Positions 18,908 to 28,380 of a DNA stretch of 62,917 nt are shown here, in pieces. The translations under genes and the position numbers were made by a program. The stretch comes from an uncultured Ulvibacter sp. (lineage in GTDB: Bacteria; Bacteroidota; Bacteroidia; Flavobacteriales; Flavobacteriaceae): assembly GCA_913063405.1 (NCBI GenBank), contig CAJXZB010000019.1, forward strand, positions 1 through 62,917. Direction: 5' to 3'. How positions within the stretch are numbered: position 1 is the first letter of the stretch; every line of letters starts with the position of its first letter. The notes under the pieces were generated by a model. The model was not told the origin of the DNA, made no database searches, and worked only from the letters and a program-made list of their open reading frames with translations.

Positions 18908-19258
18908 CTACGAACTTATTTTTTCGCCAAGATTAATTAGAAGCTTACCCAATTCACGACGATCGACTTTCTTTTCTGAAAGCAAATCGGTCTTTGCGTT
19001 TAGGGCATCTTCGAGATCTGTAATACGAATATTTACATCGGTGCTGAGGGAATCAATAGATTGCATAAGTTCATTGCGAACGTCATCAATATAACTTTCA
19101 AGGTGTTCTTTTTTCTTCTGAAGATCTTTTTTTAGTGTTTCAAATTCACTGTCATATTGAACGATATTTTCACCAAAAATTAGGTTCTTAATCGCTTCAA
19201 TCTTTGAAGCAGAGTCGACTTGTTCACCTTTGGGGTCTTGTGTCTTTTTTTTACTCAT
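18908..19258 (-). CDS. small coiled-coil protein of unknown function
   Basis: This 116-residue, highly charged protein has a long helix (about residues 30-100) with heptad-like spacing (EFETLKKDLQKKKEHLESYI, then VRNELMQSIDSLSTDV) and no signal or membrane segment. I do not recognise a named family. It is the first gene of the minus-strand small-GTPase cluster, 19 bases upstream of the coiled-coil/longin-like gene, and may be a scaffold for that complex. Confidence 0.6.
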   Translation of the reverse strand: MSKKKTQDPKGEQVDSASKIEAIKNLIFGENIVQYDSEFETLKKDLQKKKEHLESYIDDVRNELMQSIDSLSTDVNIRITDLEDALNAKTDLLSEKKVDRRELGKLLINLGEKISS

Positions 19259-19322
19259 TGGTCACATGTTTGTTAAATTAAAGTTAGTAAAAAAACAGAC
19301 ATATGCCGAGTTTTTTACCTTT

Positions 19323-20327
19323 TTATGCGTTTTTCATAAACTCCTCGACCTTTTCCACCATAAGTTTACTCCCACAGATAAAGGGAACACGCTGGTGCAA
19401 TTCTGTAGGTTTAATATCAAGAATTCTTTTAAACCCATCACTGGCCTTAGCTCCCGCTTGTTCGGCAATATAAGCCATAGGGTTGCATTCGTAAAGTAAA
19501 CGCAGCTTTCCGTTGGGATTTTTTGAAGTATTTGGATAAATATAAATTCCCCCCTTGATCATATTTCTATGAAAATCTGAAACCAATGAACCAATATATC
19601 TTGAGGTATAAGGGCGATCACCCTCTTCTTCTTGACAATACTTGATGTAATTTTTCACCCCCTGTGGGAAGTGAACATAATTTCCTTCATTGACGGAGTA
19701 GATCGATCCTGTTTCAGGAAATTGCATATTTGGATGCGAAAGATAATAAGTTCCAATGGCCGGGTTTAAGGTAAAGCCATTAACACCATGTCCTGTACTA
19801 AAAACAATCATAGTAGAAGTTCCGTAGACAATATATCCTGCCGCTACTTGTTGATTTCCAGGTTGCAGGAAATCGTCGATAGTAACAGGTGTTCCTGAAG
19901 GAGTAACCCTTCTATAAATTGAGAAAATTGTTCCAACCGAAACATTCACATCAATGTTCGAGGATCCATCAAGAGGATCGATAAGGACAACGTACTTATT
20001 ATCGTTCTTTTTATTCCGTCCTTTGATGGTTATAAAATCATCCTCTTCTTCACTAGCTATTCCGCAGACAATTTCTCGATTGGTCAAAGTCTTGATAAAG
20101 GCATCGTTGGCATAAATGTCTAACTTCTGTTGATCTTCACCTTGCACATTGGTATCTCCTGCAGCGCCTAATATATCTACTAGACCAGCTTTGTTTACCT
20201 CGTGATTCACAACTTTTGCTGCTAAACGAATTGAATTTATTAATCGAGAAAGTTCACCAGAGGAGTATTGAAACTCTCCTTGGTTTTCAATAATAAATTC
20301 GCCAAGAGTTTGATTCTGTTTTGCCAT
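19323..20327 (-). CDS. fbp: class I fructose-1,6-bisphosphatase
   Basis: This 334-residue gluconeogenic enzyme hydrolyses fructose 1,6-bisphosphate. Signatures are [16 protein letters not shown], the metal site CGIASEEED (about 90-100) and the core motif [15 protein letters not shown] (about 120), followed by [10 protein letters not shown]. The frame is open further upstream to 20438, but the start [12 protein letters not shown] at 20327 matches family length. The extra 37 residues would overlap the divergent GNAT gene, so 20327 is preferred. Confidence 0.96.
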   Translation of the reverse strand: MAKQNQTLGEFIIENQGEFQYSSGELSRLINSIRLAAKVVNHEVNKAGLVDILGAAGDTNVQGEDQQKLDIYANDAFIKTLTNREIVCGIASEEEDDFITIKGRNKKNDNKYVVLIDPLDGSSNIDVNVSVGTIFSIYRRVTPSGTPVTIDDFLQPGNQQVAAGYIVYGTSTMIVFSTGHGVNGFTLNPAIGTYYLSHPNMQFPETGSIYSVNEGNYVHFPQGVKNYIKYCQEEEGDRPYTSRYIGSLVSDFHRNMIKGGIYIYPNTSKNPNGKLRLLYECNPMAYIAEQAGAKASDGFKRILDIKPTELHQRVPFICGSKLMVEKVEEFMKNA

Positions 20328-20409
20328 TTTGATGTGTTGTCGTGAATTTCCAGCAAATATCGGGATTTTTAAGAAAATGAGCCGATATTTGTGAAGCAAA
20401 ACGATCGTT

Positions 20410-20889
20410 ATGGATATTAAGATTAGAAAAGCGACCAAAGGGGATATGGGTCAAGTGCTAGAGCTAGTTACTGAGCTTGCCATTTTTGAAAAAGAACCAG
20501 ACGCGGTTGCAATAACAATAGAGGATTTAGAGAAAGCTGGATTTTCAGAAAACCCGGAATTTACCTGTTTTGTTGCTGAGATAGCTTCAGAAATTGTAGG
20601 GATGGCTCTTATTTATTTTCGGTTTTCTACTTGGGTTGGAAAAACAGTACATCTCGAAGATCTTGTTGTAAAGGATAAAATGAGAGGTAAAGGAGTGGGT
20701 GAAGCACTTTATACAAGAGTGATGAGGTATGCTCAAGATCAGGGTGTGAAACGAGTAAACTGGGTTGTTCTAGGTTGGAATGAAGGGGCGATTCGCTTTT
20801 ACGAACGCAGTGGAGCTAACGTTATGAAGGATTGGTGGCAAGTAGAGATGGATGAAAAAGGAATTAAAAATTATATTGAAAATACATGA
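20410..20889 (+). CDS. GNAT family N-acetyltransferase
   Basis: This 159-residue acetyltransferase shows motif A of the GNAT fold, [16 protein letters not shown] (R/Q-x-x-G-x-G/A for acetyl-CoA pyrophosphate), and a C-terminal motif [14 protein letters not shown]. It resembles the diamine/thialysine acetyltransferase-like group, but the substrate cannot be told from sequence. Its TGA overlaps the ATG of the aspartate kinase gene (ATGA), so the two are translationally coupled. Confidence 0.88.
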   Translation: MDIKIRKATKGDMGQVLELVTELAIFEKEPDAVAITIEDLEKAGFSENPEFTCFVAEIASEIVGMALIYFRFSTWVGKTVHLEDLVVKDKMRGKGVGEALYTRVMRYAQDQGVKRVNWVVLGWNEGAIRFYERSGANVMKDWWQVEMDEKGIKNYIENT

Positions 20890-22145
20890 GTAAAGTCTTC
20901 AAATTCGGAGGAGCATCTGTCAAAGATGCTGAGGGAGTTAGGAACCTCGCTTCAGTAATAGAAACAACCAAAGAAAAAGATTTAGTTTTAGTGGTTTCGG
21001 CTATGGGAAAAATGACCAATAGTTTTGAAGGGGTTGTATCCAATTACTTTTCAGAACCCACAACTATTGAGGCTACCGTTAGTGAAATTTACAATTATCA
21101 TCACAAAATTATATCTGACTTATTTACAGCGAGCTCTCACCCTATTTTTGAAAGAATAAACAAACTGTTTAAAGAATTAAACCACTTTCTGAAAACTACA
21201 AAATCCCGGAATCACGCTTTTGTATATGATCAAGTAGTTGGTTACGGCGAACTTTGCTCAACGGCAATTGTTTCTGCTTATCTTTCTGAAGTAAATATAG
21301 CCAACACACTTCTTGACGTCCGTACTTGTATAAAGACCAATGCAAACCATCGTGATGCAATTGTCGACTGGGGGGCGACTCAAAAAAATATTGAGAAGCA
21401 GGTTAAGCCAAATAGAATTATGATCACTCAGGGTTTTTTGGGCTCAGAGGACACAAATAATTTTACAACCACATTGGGGAGAGAGGGAAGTGATTATACA
21501 GCTGCTATTTTTGGATATTGTTTAAATGCTGAAAGTGTTACAATTTGGAAGGATGTGCCTGGAGTGCTCAATGCAGATCCCCGCTACTTTTCTAAAACTC
21601 AATTGTTGCGTCATATTTCTTATAGAGAAGCCATTGAGTTGGCTTTTTATGGTGCAACAGTGATTCATCCAAAAACCTTGCAGCCATTACAGCGTAAAGA
21701 GATCCCCCTCTATGTTAAATCATTTGTCAATCCGTTGGAGGAAGGCACTTGCGTTGGGAAGGGAGTGACACTGGATCCGCAGACCTCTTGCTTTATCCTT
21801 AAGAAGAATCAAGTGCTTATTTCACTTTCTTCCTTGGATTTTTCATTTATGATTGAAAACAACATCAGTGAGGTTTTTAAATTGCTACAGGAATTCAAAA
21901 TGAGAGTAGAGTTAATTCAAAATTCTGCTATCAGTTTTTCAGTTTGTGTAGATAATAAGTTTAATAATTTGGAACCTTTGCTCGCTAAACTTCGAGAACG
22001 ATTTAAGATAAAATGGAATGAAGGGGTGACCCTCTATACTATTCGTCATTCTAAACCTGTAGAGATTAAAGCCTTAATAAATGGCAGAGAAGTATTAATA
22101 AAGCAGGAAAGTAGGGATACTGTGCAACTTGTTATTAAAGAATAG
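20886..22145 (+). CDS. lysC: aspartate kinase
   Basis: This 419-residue enzyme phosphorylates L-aspartate, the first step to lysine/diaminopimelate, threonine and methionine. The amino-acid-kinase start KFGGASVKD and the substrate loop TTTLGREGSDYTAA (about 200) are present, followed by WKDVPGVLNADPR and AIELAFYGATVIHPKT. The C-terminal 120 residues form the ACT-type regulatory region. It is monofunctional (no homoserine dehydrogenase domain). The gene symbol is by function; feedback specificity cannot be read here. Confidence 0.93.
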   Translation: MSKVFKFGGASVKDAEGVRNLASVIETTKEKDLVLVVSAMGKMTNSFEGVVSNYFSEPTTIEATVSEIYNYHHKIISDLFTASSHPIFERINKLFKELNHFLKTTKSRNHAFVYDQVVGYGELCSTAIVSAYLSEVNIANTLLDVRTCIKTNANHRDAIVDWGATQKNIEKQVKPNRIMITQGFLGSEDTNNFTTTLGREGSDYTAAIFGYCLNAESVTIWKDVPGVLNADPRYFSKTQLLRHISYREAIELAFYGATVIHPKTLQPLQRKEIPLYVKSFVNPLEEGTCVGKGVTLDPQTSCFILKKNQVLISLSSLDFSFMIENNISEVFKLLQEFKMRVELIQNSAISFSVCVDNKFNNLEPLLAKLRERFKIKWNEGVTLYTIRHSKPVEIKALINGREVLIKQESRDTVQLVIKE

Positions 22146-22160
22146 TTGGATTGGTTTCGC

Positions 22161-22168
22161 TATATTTG
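22161..22168 (+). promoter_or_regulatory. -7 promoter element of the acyltransferase gene
   Basis: TATATTTG matches TAnnTTTG, 25 bases upstream of the ATG at 22194. An ATG at 22181 is followed by a stop after eight codons, so 22194 is the start. Confidence 0.5.
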
Positions 22169-22193
22169 TTTTTCGTATCAATGGTAGAAATTC

Positions 22194-24005
22194 ATGGGAT
22201 TAGTTAATGCAAAAGAAGTGGCAAAAGCTATTAAAGTCGATAAGTTTGGCTTTATTGGTACATCCATGGGCTGGGCTTTAATGAAGCTGCTTAACATTTC
22301 TACCATGAATAAGATTTATGATAGAAATAAGCATCTAAGGGATCTTGAATTCATCAATGCCTTGTTGGACGAGTTTGAAATTAACTTTGAAATTCCTGAA
22401 GAAGATTTAAGAAGAATCCCCAAGAAAGGACCTTTTATTACTATTTCCAATCATCCGTTGGGTGGAATAGACGGTATTTTACTTCTCAAAGTATTGTTGG
22501 AGCAACGCCCAGACTTTAAAATCATAGCAAATTTTCTTTTACATCGTATAAAGCCATTAAAACCTTTTGTAATGCCGGTGAATCCTTTTGAAGGGTACAA
22601 GGATGCAAAGTCTAGTATTCAAGGCATAAAAGTGGCTTTAACTCACTTAAAGGAAGGGCACCCTTTAGGTATTTTTCCGGCAGGAGAGGTGTCCACCTAC
22701 CGTGATGGAAAATTGGTGGTTGACCGACCTTGGGAAGAAAGTGCTATGAAAATAATTAAAAAGGCGAATGTCCCTGTAGTGCCTATTTATTTTCACGCTA
22801 AAAACAGCAAGTTGTTCTATCGACTTGCTAAAATGAACGACACATTCCGGACCGCCAAGTTGCCATCGGAGCTGCTAACACAAAAGGATCGTTTGATTAA
22901 AGTTCGGATTGGAAATCCTATTTCAATCAATGATCAGAACGAACATGAATCCTTAGCACCTTTTACTGAATTTCTTCGGAAGAAAACATATATGTTATCC
23001 AATGCCTTTGAAAAAAAGAAGTTGTTGGAGGGAATCCCAAAGAATTTGAAAATTCCGAAGGCTCCCAAGAAAATTGCCGGAGCTATTCCCTTGAAGGCAA
23101 TAGAGGCGGAAATTGAGACACTTCGAAATAAGGACTTACGATTGCTAAAAAGTAAAAACTACGAAGTCTTTTTAGCACCTGCTCAAAGTATCCCCAATAT
23201 TATCCAAGAGATAGGACGTTTGCGAGAGATTACGTTTCGTGAAGTTGGGGAAGGAACTAATAACTCAACCGATCTAGATAAATTTGACTCCTATTACCAC
23301 CATATGTTTTTATGGGATAAGGATGCCCAAAAGATGGTTGGCGCTTATAGAATGGGATTAGGGTCTCAAATTTTCCCTAGTTATGGAATTGATGGATTTT
23401 ATTTACAAGACTTGTTTCGCTTTGAGCCAGAATTGTATCCTATGATGAGTAAGTCTATAGAAATGGGACGGGCTTTCATTATAAAAGAATACCAGCAGCG
23501 CCCAATGCCTTTATTCTTGCTTTGGAAGGGAATTGTCCATACAACCTTGCGATATCCTGAACACAAGTTCTTAATTGGTGGAGTAAGTATTAGCAATAAG
23601 TTTTCTGAGTTTTCTAAGTCTTTGATGATTGAATTTATGAAATCGAATTATTATGACCCATATGTCGCGCAATATATAAACCCTAAAAAGGAGTTTAAGG
23701 TAAAGCTTAAGGACGCCGATAAGGACTTTATTTTTGATGAAAGTGAAGCCGATTTAAATAAATTCGACAAGATTATAGATGAGGTGGAACCAGGAAGTTT
23801 GCGTTTGCCTGTGCTGATTAAAAAATACATAAAACAAAACGCCAGAGTAGTTGCTTTTAATGTTGATCCACTTTTTAACAATGCTGTGGACGGTTTGATG
23901 TATATTCGAATTGCGGACCTACCAGAAAGTACGGTAAAGCCAGTTATGGAAGAGTTTCAAACAGAACTGGAGCAAAAATATGCAAATAGGAGTGAGGAGG
24001 AGTAG
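22194..24005 (+). CDS. bifunctional OlsF-like acyltransferase (PlsC-type plus GNAT-type)
   Basis: This 603-residue two-domain protein has an N-terminal glycerolipid-acyltransferase domain with the HX4D motif ISNHPLGGIDG (about residue 83) and IFPAGEVSTYRDG (about 157). The C-terminal domain (about 310-560) is an N-acyltransferase-like GNAT fold with REITFREVGEG, DLFRFEPEL and EMGRAF. The domain order matches OlsF, where the C-terminal half acylates the amino group of an amino acid and the N-terminal half adds the second acyl chain. The likely products are ornithine- or other amino-acid-containing membrane lipids. Which amino acid is used cannot be decided from sequence. Confidence 0.85.
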   Translation: MGLVNAKEVAKAIKVDKFGFIGTSMGWALMKLLNISTMNKIYDRNKHLRDLEFINALLDEFEINFEIPEEDLRRIPKKGPFITISNHPLGGIDGILLLKVLLEQRPDFKIIANFLLHRIKPLKPFVMPVNPFEGYKDAKSSIQGIKVALTHLKEGHPLGIFPAGEVSTYRDGKLVVDRPWEESAMKIIKKANVPVVPIYFHAKNSKLFYRLAKMNDTFRTAKLPSELLTQKDRLIKVRIGNPISINDQNEHESLAPFTEFLRKKTYMLSNAFEKKKLLEGIPKNLKIPKAPKKIAGAIPLKAIEAEIETLRNKDLRLLKSKNYEVFLAPAQSIPNIIQEIGRLREITFREVGEGTNNSTDLDKFDSYYHHMFLWDKDAQKMVGAYRMGLGSQIFPSYGIDGFYLQDLFRFEPELYPMMSKSIEMGRAFIIKEYQQRPMPLFLLWKGIVHTTLRYPEHKFLIGGVSISNKFSEFSKSLMIEFMKSNYYDPYVAQYINPKKEFKVKLKDADKDFIFDESEADLNKFDKIIDEVEPGSLRLPVLIKKYIKQNARVVAFNVDPLFNNAVDGLMYIRIADLPESTVKPVMEEFQTELEQKYANRSEEE

Positions 24006-24029
24006 GGAAGTGGAAGTTGTTAATGAGAT

Positions 24030-24221
24030 CTAATCGACCTCAGTGCTTTTCTCATTTGTAGGAGTAAGTAGTTTTTGCGCTAAGAAAGCTGTCCCAAAAA
24101 CCACCATAATAGATGCCAGTCCCCAAGCTTCATAAAACCAAATCAATTCAAGCAATGCTAATAACCCCAATAGCACAATACCTATAGCACATATTTTTAT
24201 CCAGTTATTTGTAGTTTTCAT
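24030..24221 (-). CDS. small two-helix membrane protein
   Basis: A 63-residue protein is predicted from ATG 24221 (MKTTNNWIKICAIGI). It has two hydrophobic segments (IGIVLLGLLALLELIWF and GLASIMVVFGTAFLAQKL) and a short acidic tail. A longer start at 24260 is possible but adds a Cys- and His-containing stretch unlike a signal sequence. No family was recognised. It converges with the acyltransferase gene. Confidence 0.55.
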   Translation of the reverse strand: MKTTNNWIKICAIGIVLLGLLALLELIWFYEAWGLASIMVVFGTAFLAQKLLTPTNEKSTEVD

Positions 24222-24381
24222 GATGTTCAAAATTTTTGTTGAACAATGCAAACATAACAAACCTCGTAGTATATTTCTTACAGAAAAACCATATATTTTC
24301 TACGTTCCCAATATGCCGTGGGGAAACGTAGTTCAGTATAGAATAGAAAGATATTGATAAAACTGGGATGATTATGACCAA

Positions 24382-25350
24382 TTACTTCATTGGACGCTTT
24401 TTGATCATCCCTCCTTTGGCATCTTTAATACTATGCATTACCAAAAAAGCATTTTTGTCTATCTTGTCTATTTCGGTCTGCAATTTGGCAAGCTCTAAAC
24501 GTGTAATAAGCGTATAAATGATATCTGTTTTTTTTAGGCGATCTCCGCGTTTACCAAAACCTCGTTTTCCATTATAGATGGTACACCCTCTTCCCATTTT
24601 TTCAATAATAGCGATTCTAATGTCTTCGCTGAAATCTGAGATAATGGTAACGCCAACATATTCTTCAATACCAGAAACGATAAAATCAACGGTCTTTGAA
24701 GCGGCCAAATAAGTTAGCATTGCATAGAGTGCTGTTTCGATGTTAAAAATATAAGCACCCACACCAAAAATGATAACATTAAACAGCAGAATTACATCAC
24801 CAATGGTAAGTGCAGTTTTTCTACTTATAAAAATCGCCAAAACCTCCGTTCCGTCTATCACCGAACCACCTCGAATTGCGAGCCCTATTCCCGCACCGAG
24901 AAAGAATCCACCAAAAACAGCAATTAGGAGTTTGTCGTTGGTAATGGTAGGAAATTCAATAAAATGTACAAAAACCGCAAGAATTGCAATAGCGACTAAA
25001 CTGCGAAGTGCAAACTGCTTACCTATTGCTGAAAAGCCCAAAATAATAAACGGGGCATTTACAATTACCAGAAAAATAGAAAGGGAAAGGCCAGTTATCT
25101 CGGCAAGGATAAGCGATATTCCAGTGGCTCCACCATCAATAAATGCATTAGGAAGTAGAAATCCCTTTAACCCTATACTAGCACAAATCACTCCCAAAAG
25201 TATTAACGTACTCTCTTTCAATAAATGAGAAAACTCGACCCTGGCCGCGCTAATCTCTTTTTCATACTCCTTTTTAGGAATGACATTTTCTCGGTTCTTA
25301 AACCTGAGCTGAGTGACATAATCAATAATATACCTGAAAATCGATTTCAT
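24382..25350 (-). CDS. YitT family membrane protein (DUF161/DUF2179)
   Basis: This 322-residue protein has five to six transmembrane helices (GVICASIGLKGFLLPNAFIDGGATGIS, residues about 55-80, in a longer run) and the YitT signatures GGSVIDGTEVLA and AALYAML. A cytosolic C-terminal DUF2179 domain follows (GRGCTIYNGKRGFGKR). The N-terminal ~35 residues are an extra charged extension. The family is probably a transporter of unknown substrate. Confidence 0.9.
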   Translation of the reverse strand: MKSIFRYIIDYVTQLRFKNRENVIPKKEYEKEISAARVEFSHLLKESTLILLGVICASIGLKGFLLPNAFIDGGATGISLILAEITGLSLSIFLVIVNAPFIILGFSAIGKQFALRSLVAIAILAVFVHFIEFPTITNDKLLIAVFGGFFLGAGIGLAIRGGSVIDGTEVLAIFISRKTALTIGDVILLFNVIIFGVGAYIFNIETALYAMLTYLAASKTVDFIVSGIEEYVGVTIISDFSEDIRIAIIEKMGRGCTIYNGKRGFGKRGDRLKKTDIIYTLITRLELAKLQTEIDKIDKNAFLVMHSIKDAKGGMIKKRPMK

Positions 25351-25428
25351 TTACCTAAAATGTATGCTTTTGCACTAAGCTACGAAAAAGGAAATCAGAA
25401 ATTGAAACTAGTTAGATGTTTTATGGGT

Positions 25429-26499
25429 TTACTTTTCCAAAGTAGGAACAATATAATTATTCATTAACTCATCGCTATATCCATGAGCGCTACGATTGTT
25501 GTAATTTGTTGTTGTAATTACAACCGTGACATTTAACTTAGGAATGGCAACTATCTTATTTCCACCGTTGCCAGCCATATAGTACGCATCGTATTTTTTA
25601 TCTTTTCCGAAGGGGTTGATCCATAGAAAATAGCCATACTCCACACCCTTTCTCGCACTCGCTTTTGGAGTCGTAGCTTTTTGAATCCAATCTTTTGAAA
25701 TAACCTGTTCACCATTCCATTCCCCATTTTGAAGACATAGTTGGATCATTTTTAGAAAGTCTCTACTTTGGTATTCACTTCCTCCAGCCGTATTGATAAT
25801 TTTTGCCGGTGTATAATGTAGTTTATAGTCTGTTATTTCCAATGGAGTGAATAAATTTTCCTTTAAAAACACATCGGCGGGACTACCAATAGCGCTTTGA
25901 ACGATTTCTGCAACGGCAGCCGCTTGAGCAGAAGAATAATGAAAGAATCTTCCATAGGGTTGTTCTGCTGGAGGCAGATTGAAAGGATATGATCGAACGG
26001 GTAGGTCTAACAAAAATTGCGTCCAATCTTCAATGTAATACATACGCTCTTCATGTCCTCGTGAAACGTAGTTTCCGTCATCGGTTTCTAACATGCAGCT
26101 CATGGTCAATAAATCTTCAAGAGTAATATTTTCCTTACGCGGATCGGGGTTTTTGACGGGCATTTTATGCTGCAAATACTTGTAAATTTTGTCTTTTTCA
26201 GAACCAATAAAACCTTTATCAATCGCTAATCCTGTGAGGAAAGTTGCAATCGTTTTGGTCCCAGAACGCACGTTGTGTTTTGAGTCTTGGTTTGCTCCGT
26301 TATAGTATTTTTCATAGATAAGCTTACCGTCTTTTGCGATGAGAACACTAGTGATACGCTCGTAATCACCATTGGTGATCTTTTTATCCATTTCGGACAG
26401 CAACGTATGACTTGTCTTATTTGCTTGAGAAAAATCTATCTGTCCAAAAAGCGGAGAAATGCTAAATAAGATTGTTATAAATATTTTGATTGTTTTCAT
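25429..26499 (-). CDS. beta-lactamase-class-C-like serine hydrolase, exported
   Basis: This 356-residue protein has a signal peptide (MKTIKIFITILFSISPLFGQ) and a serine beta-lactamase fold. The active-site motif is RSGTKTI (SxxK, Ser about 81). A Tyr-containing motif is seen in FHYSSAQAAA, and MAGNGGNKI stands at the third motif. Such proteins are usually esterases or D-amino peptidases rather than true antibiotic beta-lactamases. A TAnnTTTG promoter precedes it. Confidence 0.87.
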   Translation of the reverse strand: MKTIKIFITILFSISPLFGQIDFSQANKTSHTLLSEMDKKITNGDYERITSVLIAKDGKLIYEKYYNGANQDSKHNVRSGTKTIATFLTGLAIDKGFIGSEKDKIYKYLQHKMPVKNPDPRKENITLEDLLTMSCMLETDDGNYVSRGHEERMYYIEDWTQFLLDLPVRSYPFNLPPAEQPYGRFFHYSSAQAAAVAEIVQSAIGSPADVFLKENLFTPLEITDYKLHYTPAKIINTAGGSEYQSRDFLKMIQLCLQNGEWNGEQVISKDWIQKATTPKASARKGVEYGYFLWINPFGKDKKYDAYYMAGNGGNKIVAIPKLNVTVVITTTNYNNRSAHGYSDELMNNYIVPTLEK

Positions 26500-26524
26500 G
26501 AGATTTTGATTGAATTGTGAGCTT

Positions 26525-26532
26525 CAAAGGTA
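26525..26532 (-). promoter_or_regulatory. -7 promoter element of the serine hydrolase gene
   Basis: The minus strand reads TACCTTTG (TAnnTTTG), 26 bases upstream of the ATG at 26499. Confidence 0.5.
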
Positions 26533-26563
26533 AAAAGAGGATATTTTAGAAAATAGAATGAAA

Positions 26564-27373
26564 TTAACATGCCAACATTCGGGTTCTAAAATCCCGAGGT
26601 GTTTTATTGAAGTAGATCTTGAAAGTACGTGTAAAATGGCTTTGGTCTGCAAAACCACAGATATAACTAATATCGGTTAAAGAATATTTAGGATTCATTA
26701 AATATCCCAGGGCTTTCTTAATTTTTTGTTGTCTAAGATAATCTCCCAGCGTAGTAGAAAGATATTTAGGAATAGCACGTGAAAGATGTACAGGATGAAC
26801 ACCAAGCGTTTCAGAAAGGTTGGTAAGGCTTAGTCCTTGTGAATCTTCGTTAAGGAGTTCTTTAAGCCTGGGAATCCAAGAAGGTTCTTTTTGAGAAGAT
26901 AGGTCGTTCTGGTTTTGCGTTGTTTCACATAGTTGAAGCAGTAATAAATCGATGGAGGCTTCAGAAAAATTATCTTGGCATTTAAACTCGAAATAAAGCC
27001 TACCTAACAAGTGGTGCATACTAGGATCTTCAATAAGGTGACTGCCTTCCCATAGGTCAACATTCAGTTTTTTTTGATCAAACCATTTACGTTCGAATTC
27101 AATATGAAACCCTCTGGCACATGTGGACTCTTTAGTGTTAAAATGCTGTTCGTTCCAATTGTGAAGCAGAAAACTACCAGGCGTACAAGTTGTTTTTCGT
27201 TTTTTGTTTATGTCGTAAACATTGCCCTGTAGAACATACATAAAGTATGGATTCTCATGATAATGCCAGTCAGTTTTGGGCATGTTGTAATCATACTCAG
27301 AAAGGATAATTCCTTTGGAGTCTAGTTCCAATTTCTTTTCCCCATAATATTGTCCCTTTGTCCGGATTTTCAT
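26564..27373 (-). CDS. AraC family transcriptional regulator with cupin sensor
   Basis: This 269-residue regulator has an N-terminal cupin-like ligand domain (TDWHYHENPYFMYVLQG, then GSFLLHNWNEQH). The C-terminal AraC domain carries two helix-turn-helix units (LSLTNLSETLGVHPVHLSRAI and YSLTDISYICGFADQSHFTR) and ends with FKIYFNKTPRDFR. It lies between the PqqB-like/cupin lipoprotein pair and the serine hydrolase, all on the minus strand, and may control them. That is inferred only from proximity. Confidence 0.9.
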   Translation of the reverse strand: MKIRTKGQYYGEKKLELDSKGIILSEYDYNMPKTDWHYHENPYFMYVLQGNVYDINKKRKTTCTPGSFLLHNWNEQHFNTKESTCARGFHIEFERKWFDQKKLNVDLWEGSHLIEDPSMHHLLGRLYFEFKCQDNFSEASIDLLLLQLCETTQNQNDLSSQKEPSWIPRLKELLNEDSQGLSLTNLSETLGVHPVHLSRAIPKYLSTTLGDYLRQQKIKKALGYLMNPKYSLTDISYICGFADQSHFTRTFKIYFNKTPRDFRTRMLAC

Positions 27374-27414
27374 AAGGTGGCTTGCATTTATTAGACTCTA
27401 ATAAGGCTATGTTG

Positions 27415-28380
27415 TTACAATTGAATCAAATCATTGGTTTTGGCAATGTTAAAACCACTTTTGATAATAGTTTTATAAGCATCACTTTCCGAATTCAAAG
27501 CTGGATTGGTATGATTAAAGTGAATAAAATGGATTTTTTGTTTTTCTGAAAGGGGCAAATCTTTGAAAAGCTCCATGCTTTCAATGATAAAAGGATGTGG
27601 TATTTGTGAAATGTCTCTGGTGTTAATTTCCGCACCGTTGTAAAAAGTTGCATCCAAAAAAGCATAATCTACCTGCTCAATTGCGGCGATAATTGAAACC
27701 TCCCACTTTTGCCATTTGTCAATGTCTGGAATAAAAAGCGCAGATTTATGAGGACCTAGAATCGTATAACCTACAGTTTCTGAAAATTCATCGCGATGAG
27801 GTACTGTAAATGGAATCACGTGAAGGTTGGAAGTAAGGGCGACCTCTTTTTTGTTTTCCAAGGGTTGAAGTACAATATTAGCTGTTGTTACTAATTGACT
27901 CCAAGGACCATTTTCTTCTAGGAAGGTTTTCATCCTTGGCATAGCATAAACAGGGATTTTAACGGCATTTGTTGCTTCTTTTCCTAAATATATGAGGCCG
28001 GTATAATGCCCAATATGAGCATGGGTTAGAAAAATCCCATCGGGAAGTTCTTCCTCCGAATTTGAAAATTGCTTCAATATTTTTAGTTGAGATGTAATAT
28101 CTGGAGTCGCTTCAAAAAGAAAGGTTTTGTCATTTTCAGGGTCGATAAGCCCTAGCGAAACAACCCTTCGGAGTGAATCAGGGTTCTCAAATAAAGCTGA
28201 GCAACATTCTTTTTTACACGCAATATGTGGTGACCCTGCATCTTGGACGGTGCCAAGAATAATAAGAGAAGTCTCAAGAACAGGAGCCGAACTCTTAGAC
28301 TCCATAACAAGAGAAGGTTGTGTGTTCTGACAACCAGCGGCCATTAATACAATTAAATATAATATTCCCAATGTCTTCAT
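27415..28380 (-). CDS. PqqB-like metallo-beta-lactamase-fold lipoprotein
   Basis: This 321-residue protein has a lipoprotein signal (LMAAGCQN, lipid Cys about 17) and an MBL fold with the metal motif LTHAHIGHYTG (HxHxxH-like, about 140). The N-terminal GTVQDAGSPHIACKKECC is the PqqB-like cysteine cluster. True PqqB acts in the cytosol in pyrroloquinoline quinone synthesis. No other pqq gene is present here and this copy is exported, so the role is likely different (a hydrolase of unknown substrate). The ATG overlaps the stop of the cupin gene (ATGA). Confidence 0.8.
   Translation of the reverse strand: MKTLGILYLIVLMAAGCQNTQPSLVMESKSSAPVLETSLIILGTVQDAGSPHIACKKECCSALFENPDSLRRVVSLGLIDPENDKTFLFEATPDITSQLKILKQFSNSEEELPDGIFLTHAHIGHYTGLIYLGKEATNAVKIPVYAMPRMKTFLEENGPWSQLVTTANIVLQPLENKKEVALTSNLHVIPFTVPHRDEFSETVGYTILGPHKSALFIPDIDKWQKWEVSIIAAIEQVDYAFLDATFYNGAEINTRDISQIPHPFIIESMELFKDLPLSEKQKIHFIHFNHTNPALNSESDAYKTIIKSGFNIAKTNDLIQL

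Noticed and set aside
20328..20438. N-terminal extension of fructose-bisphosphatase with a membrane-like segment
   Set aside because: It overlaps the divergent GNAT gene and adds 37 residues not expected in class I enzymes; MAKQNQ at 20327 is the normal start.
25429..26499. Antibiotic-resistance beta-lactamase
   Set aside because: The SxxK fold is shared by many esterases and peptidases, and the third motif is not a clear KTG; a resistance role is not supported.
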